Counted from the stretch's first letter, positions 8,828 to 18,165 are shown. The stretch: 64,000 nt of DNA from G963668605 sp963668605 (GCA_963668605.1 OY764903.1:1364001-1428000), one strand, 5' to 3'. Notes: generated by a model not told the origin, from the letters alone. Numbers and translations are program-made.

Positions 8828-11800
8828 TGGATCTTTCTCCTGTTGATCACAAAGTAGACGATCGGGACGGTCATGCGCGAAAGCAGCAGCGACGCGATTT
8901 CTCCGGCCATCAGAGAGATGGCGAGTCCCTGGAAAATCGGGTCGAACAAAATTACGATCGAACCGACGACGACGGCGGCGGCGGTTAGCATCATCGGGCG
9001 GAAGCGCACGGCGCCCGCGTCGATGACCGCTTTGTCGAGCGGCATGCCCTCCTTGAGACGCAACTCCACGAAGTCGACGAGGATGATTGAATTGCGAACG
9101 ACAATGCCGGCGCCCGCGATGAAACCGATCATTGAGGTAGCCGTGAAGAAGGCGTTGAGCATGCCGTGTGCGGGCAGGATGCCCACCAGTGAAAACGGAA
9201 TCGCCGCCATGATCACCAGCGGCGTGACGAAGGACTGGAACCAGCCGACGACCAGCACGTAGATCAACACCAGTACGGCGGCGAAGGCAATGCCAAGATC
9301 GCGGAAGACTTCGTAAGTGATGTGCCACTCGCCGTCCCACTTCATGGCGTACTTCGAATCCTCGAAGGGCTGGTGCGAGGTGTATTGCTCAAGGCTGTAG
9401 CCTTCGTCGATCTTGAGTTTGTCGATCTTCGGGCCGAGCGCGAGAATGGCGTACACGGGACTTTCCATGGCGCCGGCGATATCGGCCGTGACGTAAGTGA
9501 CGGGCATCATGTTCTTGTGATAGATGCTCTTGTCCTCTATCGCGGGCTGCACGCGCACGAGTTCGCGGATGGGAATCAGACTGCCATCACGGCCGGGCAC
9601 CTTTAGGTTCTGAATGCGTTCAAGATCGGAGCGCGTTGCGCGGTCGAGACGCACCGTGATGGGCACGTCCTCTTTCGCAGATGCGATGTGCGCGAGCCCC
9701 GCGGTTTCACCGGAGGAGGCGATGCGCATCACGCGCGCGATCTCGTCCTCGGGGATGCCGTGCAGCGCGGCCTTCTCCCGGTCAACGATCAGGAGCTGTT
9801 TGGGTTGATCGTCCTCCACATACCAATCGACGTCCACGACGCCGGGCGTGCTGTCGAAGATATCGCGAATCTGGCGCGCGATGCGGCGCTGTCCCTCTTG
9901 CGTCGGGCCGTAGACTTCGGCGACGAGGGTTTCCAGAACGGGCGGCCCGGGCGGCACTTCAGCGACCTTGATGCGCGCGTTGTGCGCCTTGGCGATCGGT
10001 ATCAGATCGTTGCGTACCTGCTTCGCAATCTCGTGGCTTTGCAGGTCGCGCTCGTGCTTGCCTTTGAGGTTCACCTGGATATCGGCGACGTTCGAGCCGG
10101 CACGCAGGTAGTAGTGCCGCACGAGTCCGTTGAAGTTGAAGGGCGAGGCGGTGCCGGCGTAGGTCTGCACATCCGTGACCTCCTTGTGCTTCAGCACGGA
10201 TTCGGCCAGCAGGCGCGTGACCTGGGCCGTCTCCTCGAGCGTCGTGCCTTCCGGCATGTCGATAATTACCTGGAACTCGCTCTTGTTGTCAAAGGGCAAC
10301 ATCTTCACTTTGACGAATTGCACATAGACGAGCGCCATCGAGCCGAGCAGCAGCAAGCTGACCATACCGAGGAAACCCCAACGCAGCATACCGCTGTGCA
10401 ACACATGACCCATGAACCAGCGATAGGCGAGCGTGAGGCGGTCCTCTTTCTCGTGCTCACCGTGCCCGGTTTTCTTGAGCAGCCGGACGGCGGCCCAGGG
10501 AGTAACCAGGAACGCGACGATCATGGAAAAGATCATGGCTGCCGTCGCGCCAATCGGAATCGGCCGCATGTACGGTCCCATCAATCCGCCGACGAAGGCC
10601 ATCGGAAGGATCGCGGCGATCACGGTGAGTGTTGCGAGGATCGTGGGATTGCCGACCTCATCCACGGCGTCGATGGCGATCTGCGTTAGTGTGCGGTCGG
10701 CATTGCCGGGCAAGCGTGTGTGGCGCACAATGTTCTCGACGATAACAATGGCATCGTCGACGAGTATTCCTATCGAGAAGATCAGCGCGAAAAGAGTGAT
10801 CCGATTCAGCGTGTAGCCATACAGATAGAAGACGGTCAGCGTCAGTGCGAGCGTGACAGGGATGGCGGTGAAGATAACCAGCGACTCGCGCAAGCCGAGC
10901 GTGAGGCCGATCAGGATGCTGACGGAGATCACGGCGATGGCCATGTGAAACAGCAGCTCGTTGGATTTCTCCGAAGCCGTCTCGCCGTACTGCCGCGTGA
11001 TCGCCACGGTCACATCGGAAGGAATCAGCGGACCTTTCAGGGCCTCGACACGCTGGAGCACCCCCTCGGCAACAGCGATCGCGTTCGTGCCCTTGCGTTT
11101 CGAGATGGAGAGCGTCACCGCGGGATAGAACGAACTGCCGGAAGCGAACTGCACATACTGCGACGGCTCCGCGCCCCCGTCGGTCACATCGGCGATGTCG
11201 CGCAGGTAGACGGGCTTTCCGTTGGCGACTCCGGCGACCACGTTGCGGACATCATCTGCTGTGCGCAGAAATTCGCCGGTCTCAAGAATGAACTCACGGT
11301 TTCCGCTGGAGTACTTGCCCGAGGGCACGCGCTGGTTGGAGCCGCCGATCGCGCCGAAAACCTGCATCGGCGAGAGGTTGAAGGCGGCCAGCCGCGCGGC
11401 ATCGAGCGTGACGCGCATTTCGCGGCGCTGGCCGCCGGTTATTGTCACCTGCGAAACATCATTGACCTGCTTGACGGCATCGTGAACCTGGGCGGCGATG
11501 CGGCGGAGTTCGAAGCCGTTGTAGCGTTTGCTCCAGAATGTGAGCGCGAGGATCGGCACGTCGTCGATCGAGCGCGGCTTGATCAGCGGCTGCGTCGCGC
11601 CGGGCGGGATCAAGTCGAAGTTCGCAAACATCTTCTGGTTGAGCTTGACGATGCTTTTCTCTTCGTCCTCGCCGACCTTGAAGCGCACGATGGCCATGGA
11701 GCCGCCGGGCTGAGAAGTGGAGTAAATGTACTCGACCCCGGGAATTTCCCAGAGTAGTTTCTCCATCGGACGAGTGAGGCGCTCTTCGACTTCGTGCGCG

Positions 11801-11988
11801 GAAGCGCCCGGCATTCCGACAAAGAGGTCGACCATCGGCACGATGATCTGCGGTTCTTCCTCGCGCGGAAGTTTTATTACCGCAAATGTGCCCAGCAGCA
11901 AAGATGCGCCGATGAACAGGGGCGTGAGCTTGGAACCGATCCAAGCGCGTGCGAGTTTGCCGGCTATGCCCAGTTCTTCGGTCTTCAC
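8824..11988 (-). CDS. RND-family efflux permease (AcrB/HAE1-like)
   Basis: Inner-membrane proton-driven pump component of 1054 residues, the usual family size. One helix (about 20-40) is followed by a porter domain, a second helix bundle including GILVDDAIVIVENI (the paired aspartates of the proton relay) and GGLMGPYMRPIPIG, a second porter domain, and the C-terminal bundle. The N-terminal KLPREEEPQIIVPMVDLFVGMPGAS places it with the divergent clade often annotated as AcrB/AcrD/AcrF, not with metal-specific CusA. The GTG start at 11988 overlaps the adaptor stop (GTGA). Substrate is unknown. Confidence 0.9.
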   Translation of the reverse strand: MKTEELGIAGKLARAWIGSKLTPLFIGASLLLGTFAVIKLPREEEPQIIVPMVDLFVGMPGASAHEVEERLTRPMEKLLWEIPGVEYIYSTSQPGGSMAIVRFKVGEDEEKSIVKLNQKMFANFDLIPPGATQPLIKPRSIDDVPILALTFWSKRYNGFELRRIAAQVHDAVKQVNDVSQVTITGGQRREMRVTLDAARLAAFNLSPMQVFGAIGGSNQRVPSGKYSSGNREFILETGEFLRTADDVRNVVAGVANGKPVYLRDIADVTDGGAEPSQYVQFASGSSFYPAVTLSISKRKGTNAIAVAEGVLQRVEALKGPLIPSDVTVAITRQYGETASEKSNELLFHMAIAVISVSILIGLTLGLRESLVIFTAIPVTLALTLTVFYLYGYTLNRITLFALIFSIGILVDDAIVIVENIVRHTRLPGNADRTLTQIAIDAVDEVGNPTILATLTVIAAILPMAFVGGLMGPYMRPIPIGATAAMIFSMIVAFLVTPWAAVRLLKKTGHGEHEKEDRLTLAYRWFMGHVLHSGMLRWGFLGMVSLLLLGSMALVYVQFVKVKMLPFDNKSEFQVIIDMPEGTTLEETAQVTRLLAESVLKHKEVTDVQTYAGTASPFNFNGLVRHYYLRAGSNVADIQVNLKGKHERDLQSHEIAKQVRNDLIPIAKAHNARIKVAEVPPGPPVLETLVAEVYGPTQEGQRRIARQIRDIFDSTPGVVDVDWYVEDDQPKQLLIVDREKAALHGIPEDEIARVMRIASSGETAGLAHIASAKEDVPITVRLDRATRSDLERIQNLKVPGRDGSLIPIRELVRVQPAIEDKSIYHKNMMPVTYVTADIAGAMESPVYAILALGPKIDKLKIDEGYSLEQYTSHQPFEDSKYAMKWDGEWHITYEVFRDLGIAFAAVLVLIYVLVVGWFQSFVTPLVIMAAIPFSLVGILPAHGMLNAFFTATSMIGFIAGAGIVVRNSIILVDFVELRLKEGMPLDKAVIDAGAVRFRPMMLTAAAVVVGSIVILFDPIFQGLAISLMAGEIASLLLSRMTVPIVYFVINRRKIQ

Positions 11989-13133
11989 GGGCGAACCTCC
12001 ACACGTGCGCCGTCAGCAAGTCCTGCGGGTCTGGGGAATACGATCTTCTCCGTTGCGCTGAGACCGGAGAGCACTTCGATGCGCTCGCCGCTGCGTTGAC
12101 CCAGCGTGACAAGGCGGTTGCGAGCCACGCCACCTTCGGCTACCAGGACGGATGCAACTTGTCCCTCTTCACGCACCGCGCCTGCGGGGATCGCGGTCGT
12201 ACGCTTCACCCCGAGCACGAAATTTGCACGCCCGAACATTCCGGATTGGAGTTGCGCGACGCCGGGTAGATCGATTTTCACGGTGAAGGCGCGCGTTGCG
12301 GCATCCATCGCCGGTACGATTTCGGAAACCCGCGCCGGGATCGATTTCTGTAAGGCGTCGAGCACGACCGTGACGGGGGTGCCGGGCTTGATGGATGCGA
12401 GGCGCGACTCCTCGACCGCCGTCTCGAGACGATAACCGCCCACCTGTTCGATGACCAGCAGCGGCGCTCCGGGCGCAGCGAGGTTGCCCGCTTCGATGCG
12501 CTGCTCGATGACGATTCCGGCAAACGGCGCGTAGATCTTCGCGTAACCACGCTGGATCGCAGCCGACTGCACGGCTTCTTCGGCTTGCTGAATTTTCGCT
12601 TTCACTTGTTGTTGTTTGGAGAGCACCATGCCCGCGCCCGCCTGCGCAACTTTCAAGCGTGCGGCGGCTTCGTCGAATTCCTGATTGGAGATCGATTTCT
12701 TCTGAAACAGGTCCTCCATGCGCTTGAATGTGACCGTGGCCAATTCCAGATTGGCCTTGGCTGACGCGGCCGCGCTATCCACTTCGGCCGCCGCGCTGCG
12801 TGCTTCGTTGCGTGCCGCTTCCGCCTGACGGATCTGCGCTTCCATGTCGCGCGCATCGAGTTCGGCGAGAAGTTGACCCGCTTGCACGCGGTCGCCGGTT
12901 TTCACCTTCAATTCGCGGACGTAGCCCATCGTGCGCGCCGAGATCGTCAGCGTCGTGCGCGCCCGCACAGTGCCAACGGCTTCATAGACGGCGGGCCATT
13001 CATCCTGGGAGACGGAGACAGTCTGCACCGCGACGGGAGCAGCGGAGGCGGTGCGCTGGACCGCGGTCTCTTCTTTCTTGCCGCATGAGGCCAGCAGCAA
13101 AATGGCTGGAAGGATTGCGTATGTTCTGTTCAT
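11985..13133 (-). CDS. RND efflux periplasmic adaptor (membrane fusion lipoprotein)
   Basis: 382-residue adaptor that bridges the RND pump and the TolC channel. It has a lipoprotein signal with lipobox LLASC at about residues 13-17, so it is probably anchored by a lipidated cysteine. A barrel-sandwich (lipoyl-like) half follows (TISARTMGYVRELKVKTGDR), then a long coiled coil (about 95-180, rich in Ala/Glu/Gln), the second lipoyl half (AKIYAPFAGIVIEQRIEAGN), and a beta-barrel. It sits between tolC-like and RND genes, with a 4-base stop/start overlap to the pump. Confidence 0.92.
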   Translation of the reverse strand: MNRTYAILPAILLLASCGKKEETAVQRTASAAPVAVQTVSVSQDEWPAVYEAVGTVRARTTLTISARTMGYVRELKVKTGDRVQAGQLLAELDARDMEAQIRQAEAARNEARSAAAEVDSAAASAKANLELATVTFKRMEDLFQKKSISNQEFDEAAARLKVAQAGAGMVLSKQQQVKAKIQQAEEAVQSAAIQRGYAKIYAPFAGIVIEQRIEAGNLAAPGAPLLVIEQVGGYRLETAVEESRLASIKPGTPVTVVLDALQKSIPARVSEIVPAMDAATRAFTVKIDLPGVAQLQSGMFGRANFVLGVKRTTAIPAGAVREEGQVASVLVAEGGVARNRLVTLGQRSGERIEVLSGLSATEKIVFPRPAGLADGARVEVRP

Positions 13134-13148
13134 TTGTGGAAGACCTGG

Positions 13149-14483
13149 TTAGTTTAAGACCTGAGAGTCGGGCGTCAACGCGCCGGCGGCGAGTTCGAGC
13201 GCCGTCGCGGCGAGTCGCTCGTCGTAGACCGCGGCCAGCAGACGAGTTTTCGTTTCCAGCAAAGCCGTCTCCGTGCGTAGCAAGTCTGTGACAGTAGCTA
13301 GACCCGATTCAAAACGATTCTTGGTGATGCGCAAGCTCTCTTCGGCCATCGTGACCGTAGCGCGCGCAACCTCGATCCGCTGCTTCGCTGAAGTCGCGTG
13401 CGCCTGCGCGTTCTTCAATTGCAGTTCAATTCCGGATGTCAGCTGTCTGCCCTGTGCGCGTGTGGCGTGGGCGGATTCTGTGGCTTCGGCGATGCGTGCC
13501 CGATCCGCAAAGCCGTTGAACAGGTTCCACTTCACGCCGGCAGATACGAGCCAGTTTGCGCCCCCGCGCGTGACGAAGCGCTCGCGGTCCGCCTCGAAAG
13601 CGGCGCGCACGAAAACCTGCGGAAGCATGGCGCCGCGCGCGGCGTCGACCTGCGTTTCGGCCAACTGCGTGGCTAGGCGCAACTGGCGCGCCTCGGGCCG
13701 TTGTTCGAGTGCGTTCTTTGCGAGATCGACAGCCGGAGCCGCGCTAGAGGCGGCTGACGTCAGCGGTGTCGTGAGGTCGCGTTTCGTGTCGAGCGGCAGG
13801 CCCAATGCGTCGTTCAGCGATGCGAGAGCGACCTCCAGTTCCTGGGCGCGCCGGATCTCCTGTTCGCGCATCGCCGCGAGATGAACCTGGATGGAAAGCA
13901 CATCCGCCTCCGTCGACATCCCGGCGGCGAGCACGGATGTGGCGCGCTGTCTGTCGGCTTCCGCCGAGCGCACGGCCTCTTTCGCAACTTTCAAGCTTTC
14001 CGCCGCGAGCACTGATCCATAATAGAAGCGCACTACGTTCGCGATTAGATTCTGTGCGGTCAGACGGCTATCCTCGTTGGCGATGCTCTTTCCGAGACCG
14101 GCCGATTGAATTTGAGACTTGCTCTGGCGCGCATCGTAGATCATCTGGTCCACCGTGACCTGCGACTGGAAGTTATTCAGGAAGTCCGGACGGTTAAGCG
14201 GCCCAATTGCGAAGTTCTTTTCGGTGAACTGATGCTGCGTGAGCAGGGAGCCGAAGACGAACACAGGATTGTTGCTGCGCGCCCATGACTCTGTGTAATT
14301 CACGTGCGGCAGCTTTCCGCTCCGAGCCTGCTCAACGCGCGACTCGGCGGCCTTGATGCGCGCTGCGCTTGCTTCCATGGCCGGGTGCTTTTCGAGCGCG
14401 AGGCGGACGGCTTCCTTGAGCGGCAGCGGCTCTTGCGAAAGCGCGGGTAGTGAGCATAACAGTAGTGTGAGATACAGTTTCAT
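13149..14483 (-). CDS. TolC-family outer-membrane efflux protein
   Basis: 444-residue outer-membrane channel. The signal peptide (MKLYLTLLLCSLPALSQ) is followed by two OEP repeats with the heptad-rich helices expected of the periplasmic tunnel, for example PLKEAVRLALEKHPAMEASAARIKAAE (read in two parts) and the mirrored C-terminal ARATVTMAEESLRITKNRFESG. The frame stays open upstream to 15032, but that stretch is antisense to osmC. ATG at 14483 gives the signal peptide and is chosen. First gene of the efflux operon; 15 nt precede the adaptor. Confidence 0.9.
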   Translation of the reverse strand: MKLYLTLLLCSLPALSQEPLPLKEAVRLALEKHPAMEASAARIKAAESRVEQARSGKLPHVNYTESWARSNNPVFVFGSLLTQHQFTEKNFAIGPLNRPDFLNNFQSQVTVDQMIYDARQSKSQIQSAGLGKSIANEDSRLTAQNLIANVVRFYYGSVLAAESLKVAKEAVRSAEADRQRATSVLAAGMSTEADVLSIQVHLAAMREQEIRRAQELEVALASLNDALGLPLDTKRDLTTPLTSAASSAAPAVDLAKNALEQRPEARQLRLATQLAETQVDAARGAMLPQVFVRAAFEADRERFVTRGGANWLVSAGVKWNLFNGFADRARIAEATESAHATRAQGRQLTSGIELQLKNAQAHATSAKQRIEVARATVTMAEESLRITKNRFESGLATVTDLLRTETALLETKTRLLAAVYDERLAATALELAAGALTPDSQVLN

Positions 14484-14515
14484 TCGAGATCCAGTTGGCG
14501 GCGTCAGTAATGCAG

Positions 14516-14568
14516 GATGCACTTCCGGCCGACAGGTAACAGTGTCACCTTTCGAGCCGGAGTGCATC
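14516..14568. promoter_or_regulatory. Nested palindrome in the efflux/osmC divergent promoter region
   Basis: Two inverted repeats share one centre at base 14542. The outer arms are GATGCACTTCCGGC (14516-14529) and GCCGGAGTGCATC (14556-14568), complementary except for one missing base. The inner element GGTAACAGTGTCACC (14535-14549) is itself palindromic. The site lies in the 105 bp between the divergent starts of the tolC-like gene and osmC. It is well placed to be an operator controlling both; the regulator is not in the window. Confidence 0.6.
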
Positions 14569-14588
14569 TGTGAAAGTGGAGAGCAATC

Positions 14589-15014
14589 ATGGAATCGACG
14601 GTTACTTATCTGGACGGAGTTCGGTTTGAAGTGAACACGCGCGGGCATCGGGTCATCTGCGATCAGCCGGCTTCGAACGGCGGCGCCGACGAGGGCATGA
14701 CGCCTCCGGAGTTCCTGCTGGCATCGCTCGGCACATGCGCCGGTTTCTATGCCGTGCAGTATTTGAAAGCTCGAAATTTGCCGGTCGCGGGAGTGGCCGT
14801 CAAGATGTCCGCGGAAAAAGCGGCTCAACCGGCGCGGCTGGGATCCTTCCGGATCGAAGTCAGCGTGCCGGGTCTCGAGGACGAACGCCATCGCGAAGGC
14901 GTGCTGCGGGCCGTGAAGTCGTGCTTGATTCATAACACACTGCTGCATGCTCCTGCCCTGGATATCGTAATTAAGACTCCGATACCTGATTATAGCCTCA
15001 CTCCGCTGTCCTGA
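14589..15014 (+). CDS. OsmC-family peroxiredoxin-like protein
   Basis: 141-residue cytosolic protein of the OsmC/Ohr superfamily, thiol enzymes that reduce organic hydroperoxides. The motif GMTPPEFLLASLGTCAGFYAVQYL carries the first catalytic cysteine and VKSCLIHNTL the second, each in the expected place. Sequence is closer to the YhfA/OsmC-like branch than to Ohr. Start is the ATG after GTGGAGAG, a good ribosome-binding site. It is divergent from the RND operon across the palindrome at 14516-14568, which hints at a shared inducer. Confidence 0.85.
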   Translation: MESTVTYLDGVRFEVNTRGHRVICDQPASNGGADEGMTPPEFLLASLGTCAGFYAVQYLKARNLPVAGVAVKMSAEKAAQPARLGSFRIEVSVPGLEDERHREGVLRAVKSCLIHNTLLHAPALDIVIKTPIPDYSLTPLS

Positions 15015-15046
15015 GAAGGCCTCTTCGTCCACTAGAATGGTAGGCA

Positions 15047-15670
15047 GTGGACACCAAAGAGACCGATGACGTTGTGTTGGCCCGCCGGTTGCTCGCCGGA
15101 GATGCGGATGCGTTCGACCGGTTTGTGGGAATCTATCGGGCCAAGATTTTTCAGTACAGCTTTCTGATGTGCGGCCAGCGGGAAGACGCTGAAGAGGTAG
15201 CGCAGGAAACGCTCATGCGGGTCTTTGAAAGCTTCGAGCAACTCCGCGAGCCCGAACATCTGAAGGCGTGGGTGTTCCGTATCGCACGCAACGCCTGCTA
15301 TATGAAGCGGCGCAAGAGCGTATTTGCGCCATCGCCTTCGCAAGAGATTTCCCTGGAGGAATTGCTGCCCGCTTTTGAACAGGACGGCGGAACCAGAAGA
15401 TTACAGATCGCCGATTGGTCTGCGCTGCCAGATTCGCTCGTCTTGCAGGTGGAGTTGCGCCGCGAACTGGATCGAGCTATCGCGGAGTTGCCAGAGATCT
15501 ATCGGACCGTAGTGCTTCTGCGCGACGTCGAAGAGTTGAGCACAGAAGAGACGGCACAAATGTTGGATGTTGGCGCCGATGTGGTGAAAACACGGCTCCA
15601 TCGCGCTCGTCTGGCTCTTAGGAAAAAACTGGATAGTTACCTGCGCTCGGCGCAGGAGGTGAGGAAATGA
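15047..15670 (+). CDS. ECF-type RNA polymerase sigma factor
   Basis: 207-residue group 4 sigma-70 factor. Region 2 is clear (DADAFDRFVGIYRAKIFQYS, REDAEEVAQETLMRVF, KAWVFRIARNACYMKRRK). After a linker, region 4 follows (LPEIYRTVVLLRDVEELSTEETAQMLDVGADVVKTRLHRARLALRKKL, read in parts) with its helix-turn-helix. GTG start at 15047; TAGAAT at 15033-15038 ends 8 nt upstream. The next gene overlaps its stop (ATGA) and encodes a zinc-finger anti-sigma, the usual partner. The regulon cannot be inferred. Confidence 0.93.
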   Translation: MDTKETDDVVLARRLLAGDADAFDRFVGIYRAKIFQYSFLMCGQREDAEEVAQETLMRVFESFEQLREPEHLKAWVFRIARNACYMKRRKSVFAPSPSQEISLEELLPAFEQDGGTRRLQIADWSALPDSLVLQVELRRELDRAIAELPEIYRTVVLLRDVEELSTEETAQMLDVGADVVKTRLHRARLALRKKLDSYLRSAQEVRK

Positions 15671-15957
15671 CAATGGTCCCGGAATCGCATGAACGCAGCG
15701 CTGAGTGCCAAGCGATTTTTGAGAAGCTCTCAGAGTTTCTCGACGCGGAACTCCCGGCCGAATCTTGTGAGCAGATCCGGCGCCACATTGCCGGTTGCGG
15801 TCCGTGCGTGCAGTTTGTGGAGAGCCTCAAGCGCAGCATCGAACTGTGCCGCGAATACGAATCCAGCGAAGCGCCCGCTCCGCTCAAACGCGAGGCTCGC
15901 GAGGAACTGCTTGCCAGCTACCGTAAGATGCTCGAAGCACGCTCGAAGTTGTCCTAA
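15667..15957 (+). CDS. Anti-sigma factor with zinc-finger (zf-HC2) domain
   Basis: 96-residue cytosolic protein starting with an ATG that overlaps the sigma-factor stop. The core is ECQAIFEKLSEFLDAELP followed by RRHIAGCGPCVQFVESLKRS, i.e. the His-x3-Cys-x2-Cys anti-sigma zinc motif. There is no transmembrane segment, so it is a soluble anti-sigma of the ChrR/RsrA-like or ZAS type. It probably sequesters the preceding sigma and releases it on an unknown signal, perhaps thiol oxidation at the zinc site. Confidence 0.87.
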   Translation: MTMVPESHERSAECQAIFEKLSEFLDAELPAESCEQIRRHIAGCGPCVQFVESLKRSIELCREYESSEAPAPLKREAREELLASYRKMLEARSKLS

Positions 15958-15980
15958 GTGCGCGTGTTAGCATTGTGCTG

Positions 15981-17726
15981 ATGGGCACCCGGACCGTATT
16001 TGCCGTGCTCGCGGAGACGGCTGCCCGTTTCGGCGGCAACCACGCACTGCACCAGCCAATTCCCGGCGGCAGGATTCAAAAATATCGAAGCTGGACCTGG
16101 CTGGAATACAAGCAAACCGTCATCGAGATCGCCTGCGGCCTGCGCCGCTTCGGCATCAACCCGGGTGACGTTGTCGCCCTCGATTCGGAGACGCGCGCGG
16201 AGTTCTATCTTGCCGATATAGGCGTGATGTCGTGCGGCGCGATTTCCGCTGCGCTGTATGTCAGTTACCCGCCGGCGGACCTGGTGCGGAATATCCAACA
16301 CTGTGCCGCCAAAGCGGTCTTCGTTGAAGATCCAAGAACGCTTGAGACGTTGCGCGAAGCGGCGCGGGATTCCCTGGACGTGCGCTGGTTTCTGCTTACC
16401 GGCAGCGCACCCGGCGCTACGAGTCTCGACGCTCTGTGCGAAGCGGGCCGCCAGGCACTGAAGGCGACTCCAGACCTGTTCGAACGCATCCAGGCCGGCT
16501 ACGGGCCGGGCGATCCGGCGATTCTCTATCTCACGTCCGGCGCAACCGGCGAGCCGAAGATGGGCCTCGTGTTGCACGGCTCCGTCGCCTCCAATTTGGA
16601 TGTGGGGCCGGCTGTGCTTCCGGTGGGCCCGGATGATGTGACCATCGCGTTCCTGCCGTCGGCGCACATAGCCCAGCGCGTGGTGTTGGAGCTGTTGCCG
16701 GTGCGCATGGGCGCTCCGGTGTGGTTTTCCCAAAGCCTGAGCCAGTTTCCGCACGAATTGAAAACCCTGCGGCCGACGTGGCTGCTCGCTCCTCCGCGGC
16801 TCTGGGAGCGAATTCACTCGAGCATCTGCACGGAGGTTCGCAAGCAACCCGGCCACGTACGCAAGATCTTTTATATGGCTCTCGGACTCGGCCTGGAAGC
16901 AGCCGTGTTGCGGCAGGAGGGTAGCCCGATTCCGGTGTGGATCAAAGCCGCGCTGCCGTGGGCCGACCGCCTTGTGTTTCGCAAAATCCGCGAACGCCTC
17001 GGCGGACGCCTGCGCATCGCTGCATCTGGTTCCGCTCCGTTGGGCCGCGATCTTGCACTCTTCTTCGATGCCATCGGCATGCCCTTGATTGAGGGCTACG
17101 GTCTGACGGAGGGCGGAATCGTTTCGTTTAATCCGCTGAATCGTCCGAGGGCCGGCAGCATCGGAAAAGCGCTACCAGGCGTTGATGTCCGGATCGCCGA
17201 AGATGGTGAACTGCTACTCAAGAGCGGATACGGATTCGACGGATATTACAAAGATCCGGCCGCCACGGCTGCGGTGCTGCGTGATGGATGGCTGGCCACC
17301 GGTGATATTGCGGAGGTCGATCCCGCCGGTTACATCTACATAACGGGGCGCAAGAAAGAGTTGATTGTCGCCTCGAACGGAAAGAAAATCTATCCGTCCA
17401 AGATTGAAAGCCTGCTGCGAACTGAGCCGCTGATCAGCCATGTGCTACTGCTCGGCGACCACATGCCGTTCGTGGCGGCGCTTTTGACGCTCGAACCCGC
17501 CGTCGCATCTCAGCGTTCGCCGGAAGAGACGCAACGCGAACTGCGCGAAGCCGTCGCGCGGGTCAATCAGCAGCTTGCGCCGTTTGAGCAGGTGCGCAAG
17601 TTCCGTGTGCTCGATCGCGAGTTTTCCATGGATTACGGGGAGCTGACGCCGACGATGAAAGTCCGGCGGCAACGCGTTCTGGAAAATTTTCGCAGTGTGG
17701 TGCAGGAGATCTACGGGAAGGACTGA
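15981..17726 (+). CDS. Long-chain acyl-CoA synthetase (AMP-dependent ligase, FAA1-like)
   Basis: Activates fatty acids to acyl-CoA through acyl-AMP. About 581 residues with the ANL-superfamily order: adenylate loop YLTSGATGEPKMG (A3-like; usual Ser/Thr-rich loop), GYGLTEGGIVSFN, the hinge region GWLATGDIAEVDPAGYIYITGRKKELIV, and the catalytic lysine region SNGKKIYPSKIE. ATG at 15981 is chosen over GTG at 15975 because TAGCAT (15968-15973) ends 7 nt before the ATG. Possibly linked to the sigma/anti-sigma pair by position only; 23 nt separate them. Confidence 0.88.
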   Translation: MGTRTVFAVLAETAARFGGNHALHQPIPGGRIQKYRSWTWLEYKQTVIEIACGLRRFGINPGDVVALDSETRAEFYLADIGVMSCGAISAALYVSYPPADLVRNIQHCAAKAVFVEDPRTLETLREAARDSLDVRWFLLTGSAPGATSLDALCEAGRQALKATPDLFERIQAGYGPGDPAILYLTSGATGEPKMGLVLHGSVASNLDVGPAVLPVGPDDVTIAFLPSAHIAQRVVLELLPVRMGAPVWFSQSLSQFPHELKTLRPTWLLAPPRLWERIHSSICTEVRKQPGHVRKIFYMALGLGLEAAVLRQEGSPIPVWIKAALPWADRLVFRKIRERLGGRLRIAASGSAPLGRDLALFFDAIGMPLIEGYGLTEGGIVSFNPLNRPRAGSIGKALPGVDVRIAEDGELLLKSGYGFDGYYKDPAATAAVLRDGWLATGDIAEVDPAGYIYITGRKKELIVASNGKKIYPSKIESLLRTEPLISHVLLLGDHMPFVAALLTLEPAVASQRSPEETQRELREAVARVNQQLAPFEQVRKFRVLDREFSMDYGELTPTMKVRRQRVLENFRSVVQEIYGKD

Positions 17727-17727
17727 C

Positions 17728-18165
17728 TCAGCGCTCCTCCGAATTCGGGAAGAGCACGCTGATCTGACGCCGGTCATCTTCGAGGGCCTTGAGAAAGACT
17801 TCGACGTGCTCCGGCGGCATTAGTTCGCGGAAACGCTCGCCCCATTCGATCAGCACCACGGCTTCGCGATCGAAAATCTCGTCGAGCCCCAGCGTCGCCA
17901 CCTCCGCGGCTGTCTCCAGGCGGTAGAGGTCGATGTGATAAACGTTCTCGCTGTACTGATGAATCAGGGTAAACGTCGGGCTGCTGACCTCATCGGGAAG
18001 CGCCGCGCCGAGGCCCTCGACGATGCCCTTAGTGATCGTGGTTTTGCCCGCGCCGAGGTTGCCGATCAGCAGCACGACGCAGCGTCGCGGCAGACGGAGT
18101 GCCAGTTCGCGCCCGAACTCGATTGTCTCCTCTTCGGATTCAGTTTCTCTGATTTGCGCAGGCAC
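17728..18165 (-). CDS. tsaE: tRNA threonylcarbamoyladenosine biosynthesis ATPase TsaE
   Basis: P-loop ATPase that works with TsaB and TsaD to make the t6A modification of ANN-decoding tRNAs. 145 residues; Walker A GNLGAGKTT, conserved SSPTFTLIHQY, HIDLYRLE and LIEWGERF are all present. The GTG at 18165 gives a start that matches homologues (PAQIRETESEEETIEFG). The longer open frame back to 18294 lies within nnr and is rejected. It overlaps the nnr 3' end by 26 bp, so it is last in a four-gene operon. Confidence 0.9.
   Translation of the reverse strand: MPAQIRETESEEETIEFGRELALRLPRRCVVLLIGNLGAGKTTITKGIVEGLGAALPDEVSSPTFTLIHQYSENVYHIDLYRLETAAEVATLGLDEIFDREAVVLIEWGERFRELMPPEHVEVFLKALEDDRRQISVLFPNSEER

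Noticed and set aside
9688..11757. Long open frames antisense to the RND pump
   Set aside because: Same antisense-bias artefact; the RND protein is full length with all motifs.
14484..15032. N-terminal extension of the TolC-like gene
   Set aside because: It is antisense to osmC and would bury the signal peptide; ATG at 14483 is the plausible start.
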